DNA of 64,000 nt. Origin: Nemertoderma westbladi. Its lineage: Eukaryota > Xenacoelomorpha > Nemertodermatida > Nemertodermatidae. Made by a program: the position numbers and the translations under genes. Of this stretch, positions 1-8,738 are shown in pieces. Every line of letters starts with the position of its first letter. Position 1 is the first letter of the stretch. The notes beneath the pieces were generated by a model that saw only the letters and a list, made by a program, of their open reading frames with translations, had not been told where the DNA came from and did no database searches. The stretch is from NCBI GenBank assembly GCA_032718475.1, contig JAUCBJ010007359.1:62001-126000 (forward strand), given 5' to 3'.

Positions 1-711
1 CAGCAGTTAAAGGGAACAGTAAGAGAGGGTAGGTTAGAACTGCAAGAAGTGCAGCAGAGTATCGCCTTAGAACGCGATAAATTAGTAAATATACAAAGTG
101 GTATACCACCACCCCCTGTAACAATGTGTCAACCTGTTAGGTCTGAAGTATTTCACGCGCAAGGTGTGGAGCCTACACGCATCTATACTGCTAGTGAAGT
201 AGAAACTCCTATAGTAAACCCTATTAAGGATAATTATAAACCTGTTGATAATGATATTCCATATAGAACTGATCATAATCCGAGAAATTTATATACCGAT
301 AATTCGATATTAAATAATACGATGGCCCAAGAAAGTTTTACGCGTCAAATGGCAAGAACCGAAGCCCATCAAGCGGTAAAGGTGGGAGAGATCATCAAGT
401 TTAACGGAGATGAGATGAAATGGTTACCTTTTAATGAATATTATAAAGATAACATACAGAACTCTGTACTATCTAACGGAGAGAAACTTAGATTCCTCAT
501 CAAGTGCTTGGAAGGATCTCCCAAGTTAATGGCGTTAAAGTTTATTGGACATCCAGATGGATTAAGACAAGTTTGGGATACACTAAACATCAGGTATGGT
601 AATAGGACTAACATAGCTAGGTATTTGTATGCGAAATTAATGGCGCCCCGAAAGTTTCTTAGCAGCGGGATTATAGAGTTTTCCGACGAGATTCAGGAGA
701 TCTGTAGATAA
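1..711 (+). pseudogene. gag remnant (DUF1759-type), partial
   Basis: The reading frame is open from base 1 and continues from outside the window; it ends at a TAG after the residues EICR. It carries the BEL/Pao Gag core: VKVGEIIKFNGDEMKW, then a YYKD segment, EKLRFLIKCLEG, and the WDTLNIRYGN end typical of DUF1759. Preceding residues are the coiled-coil/linker region shared with copies B and C. In C the matching sequence reads on into the zinc-knuckle region, but here about 0.7 kb is deleted immediately afterwards, so the frame closes early. By family knowledge the intact protein would assemble the particle and bind RNA. This copy is a relic. Confidence 0.85.
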
Positions 712-726
712 CTAGATATCATACAT

Positions 727-1661
727 GTGTGGTGCATTATCTTGCTGCACACAGAATTTGAAAGAACCCGCACGAGTCAGGTAAGTGAGCCCGAACTACA
801 TGTCCAATTCAGTGATGTGAACGACACTGACCACAGCTCTGAGATGGAAGGATTCTACACCGACAAATTCTCCGATGAAAACGAATCCTGTTATATGACA
901 AACACCACGGTGTATCGAGCGCTTACGTATGAGACTGAAACCGATAATGAAGTCCAATCGACTATTCCGGACACACAACCAACTTGGAAAGCGCCAACTT
1001 CCAACATCGGAATCCGGGAATTCCCAGTGGTGCAGCTGAGAGTCCACGGGAAAGGTAAGAGTTTTATAGTAAATGCCCTCCTTGACTCCGGCAGCACAGG
1101 AACATTCATCGACAAAGAACTAGCCGAAGACATCTTTGCTGGACAACCCAAGTTCCGAACTAAGTTGAACCCCTTTCAGGAATTATGCAGGTTTGGAAAT
1201 CCACAGTAGCTACAGACTACTATGTAGGAGCATTGTCCACTCCCCAGGACGAACTAGGAGAACACAGCATAAGGTCAGTAAAAATGGTCGCGATAAAGAA
1301 CTTTGCTACCAGCCAAGTGGAACCTTACAACTGGGATGAAGACGATTTTACCCAGCAGCATGATATCCCTAGATTCAACACCGACTACCCAGGAGTACAG
1401 ATACTCATTGGCCAAAATGCGCATGAGGCGCTAGAGACATTAGAAAAACGGCCTGCTCGACCGCAACCATTACAAACATATGCGGGAAGAACGAGAGTAG
1501 GTTGGTACTTCACTGGACCTTCCCGTAGAACACTCATGGAAAGATTACCTAACGACCAAGTACATCAGGTGAGTGATGGGAAGAAGAAATCAGTGAGGGA
1601 GAGAACACAACTGAGGGAACACCATACTCCTCAGATAATGACGATATTAACTCTAATGTAG
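727..1661 (+). pseudogene. Aspartic protease region (DUF1758-like), frameshifted
   Basis: Two overlapping frames (727-1209 and 1185-1661) together match the protease region of copy C. The first carries the catalytic-type LLDSGSTGTFID motif of BEL/Pao aspartic proteases, preceded by the tail of the zinc-knuckle region (LLHTEFER). The frame breaks near 1170, where copy C reads LNMSGIMQ. The second frame resumes with YYVGALSTPQDELG and QILIGQNAHEALETLE and ends in a GWYFTGPSRRTL segment. It closes where the reverse transcriptase should begin. Non-functional in this copy. Confidence 0.82.
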
Positions 1662-2299
1662 ATCAATGGAGACATTGCCCTGGGACGATTAATCCAGCCG
1701 ACATCGCTTCCAAAGGAGCAACTCCTCAAGAACTGATAGATACTCCAGACTGGTTAGGTGGACCCGACTTCCTAAGTAAAGAAGAGGATGAATGGTCTCC
1801 TCATCTCACCACGGCTGAGATTAGACAAGCCAAGGGAGTGGAGAAAGTCAAACCTAAAACCTGGACGAGTAAATCAAAGTTATTTAAACCCGTGATTGAT
1901 CTGTCTGTACTACACATTTCAGGGGACGACGCTGTGGATCAAAACTCCCCCGCCACAAATAAATCTGTTGTGGAAATCAGAGAAAGAGACTGGAAATCTG
2001 GAACACCAGACGTCTCACAGGGGCTCTCACCTCTCCTACAGAGAGCGATAAACCACTATAGCTCCTGGAATCGGCTTTGTAAGGCCGCCGTGTATTTGAA
2101 GCGATGTTTCCATCGTCACTATTCCAGGATGAAGAAGAAACCTGGAATTGTATTCAAAACGCAGCAACTCAATCGCCCAGTTGGTCGTTTATGTTTACTG
2201 GAAAGAGACAGAGAACTATCTGGAAACTATGGAAGGCAAGATACTCTTCCCACGACCACCTCCCTAATCCAACAAACATCTAGGGACTCCCCAACGTAA
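1662..2299 (+). pseudogene. Fused pol remnants: RNase H end, linker and integrase tail
   Basis: The segment begins with WRHCPGTINPADIAS, which in intact BEL/Pao polyproteins lies at the end of the RNase H region, only ~25 codons after the end of the protease. It continues through DTPDWLGG, a pre-integrase linker (SSWNRLCKAAVYLKRC, resembling the conserved linker upstream of the integrase zinc-binding domain), then jumps to TQQLNRPVGRLCLLERD, which resembles the extreme C-terminal DUF5641-type motif. Several hundred codons of RT, RNase H and integrase are therefore missing. The open stretch 1838-2299 is the longest frame. The same junctions occur in copy B, and a further shortened form in copy C. 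Confidence 0.8.
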
Positions 2300-4025
2300 C
2301 AGCGTCTGGAGTGGGTGTGTGACTATATTATTTTATATTTGTTTTTATTATTTTTATATTTATGTATGTATTATTATGTAATTTTATTATAGATTTCTTT
2401 AATTTTATTTAGTAGAATGTTATTTTAGCGATTATTTAGTAGAATTAGTGCAATATATTCGTGTTTAATACTTAATTACTTATATTATATATTTAGTGCA
2501 ATGGCGAGAAATAATTCTTTTTTCTCTTTCCTTACTGTCCGTATCATATTATAAATGCGTGACTACAGTAAGATGAAATATCCGTACTTATTAAAGTACA
2601 ATAAAGCTCCTACTATACTCAAGTATTATTGGTAAGTAGAGTATTAGGAATGCAAAGTTCAGATCCTCGTGTCTCGGCTAAAACAAGCTCTGGGTAGACC
2701 TTGGAAACGACTTGCCTCTTCTCACTGACATTGCTTCTTGCAATATTGTTCTCATACCGTATATTAAATAATACATATAGTAGCGTGATGTCCCTTTAAC
2801 AGTAGCGTAAAACGCAAAATAAATCTGTTAAACCCTTTGACCATCTGTAATTCTAGTCGATTAAGATATCGCGGCACCCACCGATATACTTGTAAGACAA
2901 AATTCTAGAATCAGTGGTTAACGTCCCCAGACATGTTCTGGAATAAATCGGTGCCCATCTTAAATATTAAATAGTTAATATTTATAAAAATCTATTAAAA
3001 CAAATGTTATAATAGAGTAAATGCATACAAATAATCTCTAAGGAGTTTGTAAACCAAGAAAATCTATAAATCAAAATCTGTTAAAATTTAGATCCTTTAA
3101 AAATTCTAGTCGATTAAGATATCGTAGCACTTACCGATACTCTTAAAGGGACAAATTTCCTAGAATCAAGGATCTCAGTCCCCAGACATGTTCTGGAATA
3201 AAATTGTGTCTATTTTAATATTAAATAATAAAATTTACGGGAATAAATTCAAATTCACATCCTCTCATGAATTTGATAAATTGTCATTTTATACAATTTA
3301 TAACATTCCCAAAATTCCATTAATTAATAGATCATGGGAGCGGAGATTCACCCTATTAAGTATATTAGCGTGAGAGAATCTCCAATATATAGTCAATGGC
3401 CGATAAAATTCATAAAATCATGTATAAAGGGGAATATTGACAATTAAAGAATTACTATTAAATAGCATCCCAGATCTGTATGCATGAGAATTACCCTAAT
3501 TCTACTGCTAGCTTTCCATAATGTCACCATGGCAACAACCACGCTAGAATTAGAAGTGAGTTAAAAGAACAATAAAAAGCTTGCCCCATTGAATAGCATA
3601 CGGAATAAATAGTGCACTGCTAGTATCCAGGGATACATAATAATAACGTGGCATTCTGGAAGGCACTTGACTAACGGACAAATGGCCCGAATGTGTACAA
3701 TTTGTGACAGTTGTGTGGAATTTGTGCGTTTATAGGTGAATGTTACTACTAAAGTGTGTTTACAGTAGCGAGTCGCAGTTGTGAAAGTAGCCCTACCTCT
3801 GCAGTAAGAACCTGAAGTAAATCTAAGCCCTTGGGACAGACAGTGGAGTGACTCGCGCTGGTTGTTGTTGTCGTTGTGTAGCTACTATGTTGGCGATAGA
3901 CACAGCGGCGACAGTACATCAGCGCTGAGGAGCTTGCGCTGTCCGGGGGCATTGAGGGGGAGGCAGTAACGACCGCTAGCCTAAATTATAATTAATTATA
4001 ATATCGATAAACTCATATAGCAGCT
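2300..4025 (+). other. Long AT-rich 3' non-coding region of copy A
   Basis: No convincing coding frame. The sequence is shared with copies B (reverse complement, roughly 8740-10535) and C (20203-21849), so it is part of the family rather than host DNA. It contains two related ~120-bp modules around 2849-2965 and 3102-3225, listed separately. The short open frame at 3188-3373 overlaps module 2 and is not conserved. Confidence 0.75.
2849..3225 (+). repeat. Duplicated hairpin module in the 3' non-coding region (copy A)
   Basis: Two modules about 255 bp apart each start with TTCTAGTCGATTAAGATATC and end with the inverted repeat CCAGACATGTTCTGG (2927-2941 and 3182-3196) followed by AATAAA. The pair recurs in copy B (hairpins 9568-9582 and 9807-9821, minus strand) and in copy C (20827-20841 and 21007-21021). 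The C stems keep CCAGA/TCTGG while the loop varies. A role as an RNA export, packaging or 3'-processing element is inference. Confidence 0.6.
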
Positions 4026-4472
4026 ATGACTGAGTTGATAGAAGATGATCTTGGTATCAGGGAGCGATATACCCTACCATTGCAAGCGTTTGTTGATAGT
4101 TTAATACGCGGCGACGCTAGTCCACCCACTACGGAGGACGATGGCCGTTATATCGAACCGCCAATGTCAAAGGAACAGCTCACGCGTGAATTGGACTATA
4201 GAAAATTCACCGCTCGCTATACGCATCGTAATTGTACGTATATAGACTTCTTTACTACTGGCCATCCTATCGATTTACACGATATGGACGATGTAGACAC
4301 CGAAAGGGAAATGATCCTATTTAAATATCATACCCAGCGGAGTCGGAACAATAAACTGAGAATCGAAAACGAAAATTCTATTCGAAACCAACTCGAAAGA
4401 GAAGACGTTAAAGAACCGGATAAACGCAGTGACTTCAACGTATATTTGGAATTCTTGAGAGAGACATTGTAA
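4026..4472 (+). CDS. Third ORF of the BEL/Pao-like family, first part (unknown function)
   Basis: An ATG-initiated frame of 148 codons beginning MTELIEDDLG, rich in acidic and charged residues. I see no signal peptide, membrane segment or cysteine framework, so nothing suggests an envelope protein. The same frame exists in copy B (8738 downward, minus, frameshifted near residue 65) and as a decayed copy in C (from 21850, start codon lost, internal TAG). Conservation of reading frame and upstream sequence in three copies indicates a family gene between the pol remnants and the 3' LTR. It ends at TAA 4470-4472, with the second open part overlapping in another frame. I do not recognise the protein; a captured host or viral gene is possible. 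Confidence 0.55.
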   Translation: MTELIEDDLGIRERYTLPLQAFVDSLIRGDASPPTTEDDGRYIEPPMSKEQLTRELDYRKFTARYTHRNCTYIDFFTTGHPIDLHDMDDVDTEREMILFKYHTQRSRNNKLRIENENSIRNQLEREDVKEPDKRSDFNVYLEFLRETL

Positions 4473-4944
4473 AACTGGAGAAAGATCACCAGCGTTTCCC
4501 CTACAAGACGTGCGTCTTTGGTATTATTACGATGAATGCCCTAGACCCAACCAACACACGGAAAGACATAAACATCCGCAGAGACGTTGCGCTAAACACA
4601 GTTTTACTCGCTATATTTACGGGAGTTTCGAGCGAAACTTGTTCGACGTATCACCTACGCTCGCTCGACTCAAACGATCCTTAAATAAACCTCTGATTGG
4701 AGTTCCGGAATACTCGGTCAGACCTCCTCATTCCCTGGTGAAACCTCAGACTCTTGATCCTAATAGTATGACGGATCCTCCTGAGCTGTACTCATTGTTC
4801 AAAGATCTAGTGTTACCCGAACAATTAGTCGGTGGCACTCCGGTTGTGGGCTCCCTAGATATTCGCCCATCCTACCTAGCTGGATTGGGCTACCTTGCTA
4901 GCCTCAAAAAACTGCGTAAACGCCGTTCGCTTAAGAAGGACTAA
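4459..4944 (+). CDS. Third ORF, second part with basic C-terminus (unknown function)
   Basis: Open from just after a TGA at 4456 to TAA at 4942-4944, in a different frame from the preceding ORF and overlapping its last codons. It lacks an ATG near its start; a GTG lies at 4510. Residues include LWYYYDECPRPN and a strongly basic end, KKLRKRRSLKKD, which looks like a nuclear-localisation or nucleic-acid-binding tail. Copy C has the same tail (KKLRKRRPRKKD at 23136) but about 0.45 kb more sequence just before it, so copy A carries an internal deletion. Whether the two parts are joined by frameshift, splicing or an ancestral continuous frame cannot be settled here. Function unknown. Confidence 0.45.
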   Translation, partial: ERHCKTGERSPAFPLQDVRLWYYYDECPRPNQHTERHKHPQRRCAKHSFTRYIYGSFERNLFDVSPTLARLKRSLNKPLIGVPEYSVRPPHSLVKPQTLDPNSMTDPPELYSLFKDLVLPEQLVGGTPVVGSLDIRPSYLAGLGYLASLKKLRKRRSLKKD

Positions 4945-5022
4945 CTGTTTAGAGTATTTTTATATTTTAGAAACTGTGATTTTTTATATTTTATAGAATT
5001 AAATCCCATTTTCTGGGAGCGG

Positions 5023-6144
5023 TGTAAAAGCTTTTGCGGATATAACAGGTCATTTTTCTCCGCAATATACTGTGTAGGTGTTTTAGCGGACATAACAAGC
5101 CATTTTCTCCGCAATGTACCGTGAAGGTGTTTTAGCAGACATAACAAGCTATTTTCTGCCGCAATGCGCCTAATACTCTAAAAGACTGGGACTCAGATGA
5201 CGAAATCTGCCAGCTGATTTACTGTAAACGTGGAACATCTCTTTGTTCAGCTCGCTCAACTCAGCCAATCAGAGCGATTTTCATTTTTATCTTGTACAGA
5301 GGCCTACGGGAAATCGCGCAATGCATTACGGTCTTTGTTTACCTTTCTGAGCGAGAACAACTGCTTGGAAATTCTTCTGTACTTCTGTGTTGGAAGTTTC
5401 AGACTTTGACCTAAACATCAGAAACATCAGATGGCTTTGATTACAAGAACGTAAAACTATTAACTGAATCATTGCTGAATCATACTTCATATCTGAATCA
5501 CTGAAACAACGCGGCACTACGCAACGCGATTCAACTACCGCATCACACCGCAATTCATGCATTGCTGTACATGGAACACTGCATAAGTAACACATACTGA
5601 CTGTTCACCGCATTATTTAATTCTGTTATTAATTGGTGTTATGTTGGTATATATTGCTGATATATTTGGAGAATACCGATGAATAATCATAAAACCCCAA
5701 TCTTCTTGATTACTATAGGTTAGAGGAACAGGTTTACCGGTAGCAACTGCGACTTACATTATAGTGGTTTTTGTGTGAATTGAATGCTATTTCATAATCC
5801 CTACATGTGTCAGTTGCGATCCTCCTTATATATGATCAAATTCAGTGACGGTCGGCAGATCAGTGCGCAGGAGTGTGAACTAGTGTGAAGTCGTGTGAAG
5901 TAGTGTGAAGGTTAATAAAGCATCTCCTAAAGAATGCGCTTTTTACAAAACTCAGTAGCCATCCAGTTGTGATTAGTATAAGTCATAACTCTGTTTTATA
6001 CTTAAAGTGCCACGTCCTAAAGGAACTGTTAATATTTCCCCGAAAGTAAATATATTGTCAGAGCTTATATATTAACGATCAATCGAATAATACAGTAGGT
6101 CTACACTGCAATCACTATCAAAGCATCCGAATCTCGAGTCTCCC
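5023..6144 (+). repeat. 3' LTR of copy A, 3'-truncated
   Basis: Starts TGTAAAAGCTTTTGCGGA directly after a purine-rich CTGGGAGCGG tract that would serve as polypurine tract. It aligns with the LTRs of C (12695, 23215) and B (31299-32409, minus). Identity is lost after the GAGTCTCCC at 6136-6144, where the TTAA of the adjacent piggyBac-like element begins. The final ~130 bp present in B and C are not found on the far side of that element, so the LTR was truncated by a separate event. It contains three near-copies of TTTTAGCGGACATAACA between 5036 and 5150. Confidence 0.85.
5827..5919 (+). promoter_or_regulatory. LTR promoter and poly(A) signal (copy A)
   Basis: A TATATAT box at 5827 is followed by TCAGT at 5860-5864, about 33 bp downstream. 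This is the spacing of a TATA box and an arthropod-like initiator. AATAAA at 5914-5919 lies ~50 bp further on and would define the R region. The TATA/TCAGT pair is kept at the same spacing in copy C. In both LTRs of C the AATAAA has become AACAAA. Function is inferred from motif and spacing. Confidence 0.5.
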
Positions 6145-6187
6145 TTAACCCTATTAGTACCGGGCTATAAAATGTTGTACAAATACC

Positions 6188-6228
6188 GGGGGGGGGGGTC
6201 ATATTGACCCCCCCCCCCCCCCCCCCCC
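6188..6228. repeat. Poly-G / poly-C inverted repeat
   Basis: Eleven Gs (6188-6198), then TCATATTGA, then twenty-one Cs (6208-6228). The sequence can fold into a G:C hairpin of at least 14 bp including the TCA/TGA steps. It lies ~40 bp inside the left end of the piggyBac-like element. The run lengths may be unstable or affected by sequencing error. Confidence 0.8.
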
Positions 6229-6730
6229 TACAAATATAATTTTGATAGTAATAATTTATTTTAATCGTAATAATTTAATATCTACAAATATTTACGAAAA
6301 CGTCTGATTTTTTGTTTGTACGTAGGTATCACTTGTCTGGATCCGACCGAAAAAAAAATTTTCGAAAAAATGTACTGGGGTGGTTATATTGCAGCACCAA
6401 AATTACAAGTAGTGCACAATTTTCACAAAATTTGAAAGTTACATTTTCGGCTAATTATTTTTCAATACAGGTTTTCTGGGGCGCAAAATACATTGGAAAA
6501 TATTTAAAAATGATATGATTACTATAAATGGCTGTTTAGTCCTCTCTGCATAGGAAAAAAAATGAAAAAAACAAGTAACCAGCACTTTTCAGTTAGAACA
6601 CAAAATTTTTAATTCACTTATACGATGCTATATATTCACATCAGGTTTTCGAGGGCGCTGATTCTAATGGAATACATTTCTAATATGCCAGATCATTGCT
6701 ACTTGTATTTTTCGGCGTAATTTGGCAAAT

Positions 6731-7545
6731 TTTGGTGCTAGCACCAAATTTCGTACCCATCACCAAAAAGTACAAGTTTGCGATGTCCAGTGCTGTTTTT
6801 ATTGATTCCATCGGATTCAGGACCCTCATAAACCCGTATAACGCAAGAAACAAGGTGATACTATCTCCTTATCAATTTGCATATTTTCCAAAATTTGGTG
6901 CTGGCACAACAATTTTCACCCACCGGCGAAAAATACAAGTTTGAGAACTCTTATGAAATTTTTACTGATTCCATTGAATTCAGAACCATCACAAACCCGT
7001 ATAACGCAAGAAACAAGGTGACACAATCAATTGATATATTTGATGGTTTTCAAAATTTGGTGCTAGCACCACATTTTGCACCCACATCCGAAAAATACAA
7101 ATTTGAGATGTCTAGTTCGATAATTATATTTTCCATTGAATTCAGAACAGCCATAAACCTATAAAAGGCAAGAAATAAATTGTCACAAGCAATTTTATCT
7201 ATTGAATGGATTTTCAAAATTTCGTGCTAGCACCAAAAATTGCACACAGCACCGAAAAATACAAGTTTGATACGCTTGGTGCAACTCGTATATATTTCAT
7301 CGAATCCAGAACCCCAAATAACCCCAATTGCGTAAAAAACAAGTTTTAAACAATCAATTTACAAAATTGACTTCTTTCAAAATTTGGTGCTGGCACCAAA
7401 ATTTGGCACCCACCGAAAAAAACAAGTTTGAAATTTCTAAATCAATTTATTTGAATTCCATCCAATTTCTAACACCAAAAAACCGGTGTAAATCAAAAGT
7501 AGAGATGTTACAATTCATATTTAATGAAATGTAATTTTCAAAAAA
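6731..7545 (+). repeat. Degenerate 163-bp tandem repeat with palindromic core
   Basis: Five copies with cores starting at 6731, 6894, 7056, 7220 and 7383, i.e. spacings of 163, 162, 164 and 163 bp. The first core is the perfect 18-bp palindrome TTTGGTGCTAGCACCAAA; later cores carry one to three changes. Between cores, conserved pieces include AAATACAAGTTTGA, TTCCATTGAATTCAGAAC and CGCAAGAAACAAG. Weaker matches to the core (CAGCACCAAAATTACAAG) near 6393 suggest decayed older units. The open frames through it are by-products of the period. Confidence 0.8.
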
Positions 7546-7576
7546 CGTCTCAAAAAAGTGCCAAAAGTAGGGTTAA

Positions 7577-8294
7577 AAAGTCTATGTCGTATATCCAGAA
7601 ATAGTCAGAAATACGATCTCAGTAGGAGGATTCAACATTCGAAGGCTATCTCCAAATGAATTGATTCCCAATCACTAAGGGAGGTGAACAACCAGATTTA
7701 TGACACGTATTGGTACCAGTTGTTCACAGAATATCATTGTGTCCTTTCAGTCCTTGAATCAATGGCCATGGACTTGAGGGAATTATGTGTAGTTGATTAT
7801 CCACTCAACAACAAGAGGGGTGGAAGTTGATATTATAAATACCAACACAATGGTACATGGACAGGAGGTGCGGACACCAATATAAGCATCCAAATAAACA
7901 GTAAGGGATGGGGAGGTTTAGTAGGAGGTGGTACGATCAATATCCCGATACGACAATGATTGGTCGATCATCTCCCGAAAGCTCTGAGCGCGTTGGGTAG
8001 AGAAGATGGGAAGAAGAGGGTTTCTCTATCAACGTCTTGTATCCTCGATAGCGATGGATAGAGGGAGAATAGTGACAGGAAGGAGGAAGGATATGTGGGT
8101 AGTATCCAGAGATACCACAATGGACATGTTTTCCTTTCACGTCATTACTCATTCTTACTCTTTGATTGTGACACTGATCACAATAATTGCAGGAAGAGGA
8201 TGAGGTAAGAGGAAATTACAGCCTCCCGAAGGAGACCGCCCGCGAGCACCCGCGCCCCGGGGAAAACTATTCACATTATGGACCCTGGACATTA
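7577..8294. other. Unassigned sequence between copies A and B
   Basis: About 0.7 kb with no recognisable gene and no match to the LTRs, satellite or other elements here. Around 8220-8265 it is distinctly GC-rich against an AT-rich background. Short open frames on both strands lack recognisable motifs. It may be original host sequence or part of another rearranged repeat. Confidence 0.5.
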
Positions 8295-8337
8295 ACGTAT
8301 GTTTTTTTCTCCAGCTGGTTTTCCTCAACTTGTCTTT

Positions 8338-8738
8338 ACAAACATTCTTCCACATTCTCTCTTTCGAGTCGGTTTCGAATAGAATTTTCATGTTTGATTC
8401 TCAGTTTATCATTCCGACTCTGATGGGTATGATATTTAAATAGAATCATTTCCCTTTCGGTGTCTACATCGTCCGTATCGTGTAAATCGATAGGATGACC
8501 AGTAGTTAAGAAGTCCATATACGTACCATTACGATGCGTATATATAGCGAGCGGTGAATTTTCTATAGTCCAATTCACGCTTGAGCCGTTCCTTTGACAT
8601 TGGCGGTTCGATATAACAGCCATCGTTTTCCGTAGTATGTTGACTAGCGTCGCAGCTTATCAAACTATCAACAAACGCTTGCAGTGGTAGGGTATATCGC
8701 TCCCTGATACCAAGATCATCTTCTATCAACTCCGTCAT
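8338..8738 (-). pseudogene. Third ORF of copy B, frameshifted and truncated
   Basis: Begins with ATG and the same MTELIEDDLGIRERY start as in copy A. The first frame runs 8738-8529, then shifts; the second frame (8623-8336) continues the match through HPIDLHD and DTEREMILFKYHT. Homology to the copy A frame stops around 8350. The conservation of the N-terminal half between A and B is good evidence that this is a real family gene. Function not recognised. Confidence 0.7.

Larger units (their letters stand above)
1..6144 (+). mobile_element. BEL/Pao-like non-autonomous element, copy A (5' end outside window)
   Basis: Seen: an ordered series of gag (DUF1759-like), protease remnant, fused pol remnants, a 1.7 kb non-coding stretch, an extra reading frame pair, then an LTR starting TGTAAAAG at 5023. 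The order and sequence match copy C (12695-24421) along its length. The 5' LTR, leader and most of gag lie left of the window. The copy is degenerate: about 0.7 kb is missing between gag and the zinc-knuckle region near 711-727, there is a frameshift near 1170, and the last ~130 bp of the 3' LTR are gone. Reverse transcriptase, RNase H core and integrase core are absent, as in copies B and C. Copies A and B are tail-to-tail inverted relative to each other. Confidence 0.88.
6149..7572. mobile_element. piggyBac-like non-autonomous element (1424 bp)
   Basis: Flanked by TTAA on both sides (6145-6148 and 7573-7576), the target duplication typical of piggyBac. The left end begins CCCTATTAGTACCGGG and the right end, read inward, begins CCCTACTTTTGGC, giving a short imperfect terminal inverted repeat starting CCCTA. 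Just inside the left end is a GGGGTCA...TGACCCC hairpin, a layout I associate with vertebrate and invertebrate piggyBac-type elements. No transposase frame is present; the body is mostly a 163-bp tandem array. The element sits at the point where the LTR of copy A stops. Confidence 0.6.

Noticed and set aside
3749-3952. 67-codon minus-strand frame upstream of the third ORF
   Set aside because: Low-complexity threonine/serine run from a GTTGTTGTTGTC tract; not kept open in copies B or C.
4026-4944. Third ORF as a retroviral-type envelope
   Set aside because: No signal peptide, membrane segment, cysteine pattern or cleavage site is visible in either part.
6312-7534. Frames of 68-95 codons in the piggyBac-like element
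   Set aside because: They follow the 163-bp repeat, lack transposase motifs and are not consistent between units.
7937-8423. Short frames between copies A and B
   Set aside because: Overlapping on both strands, no motifs, and part lies over the third ORF of copy B.
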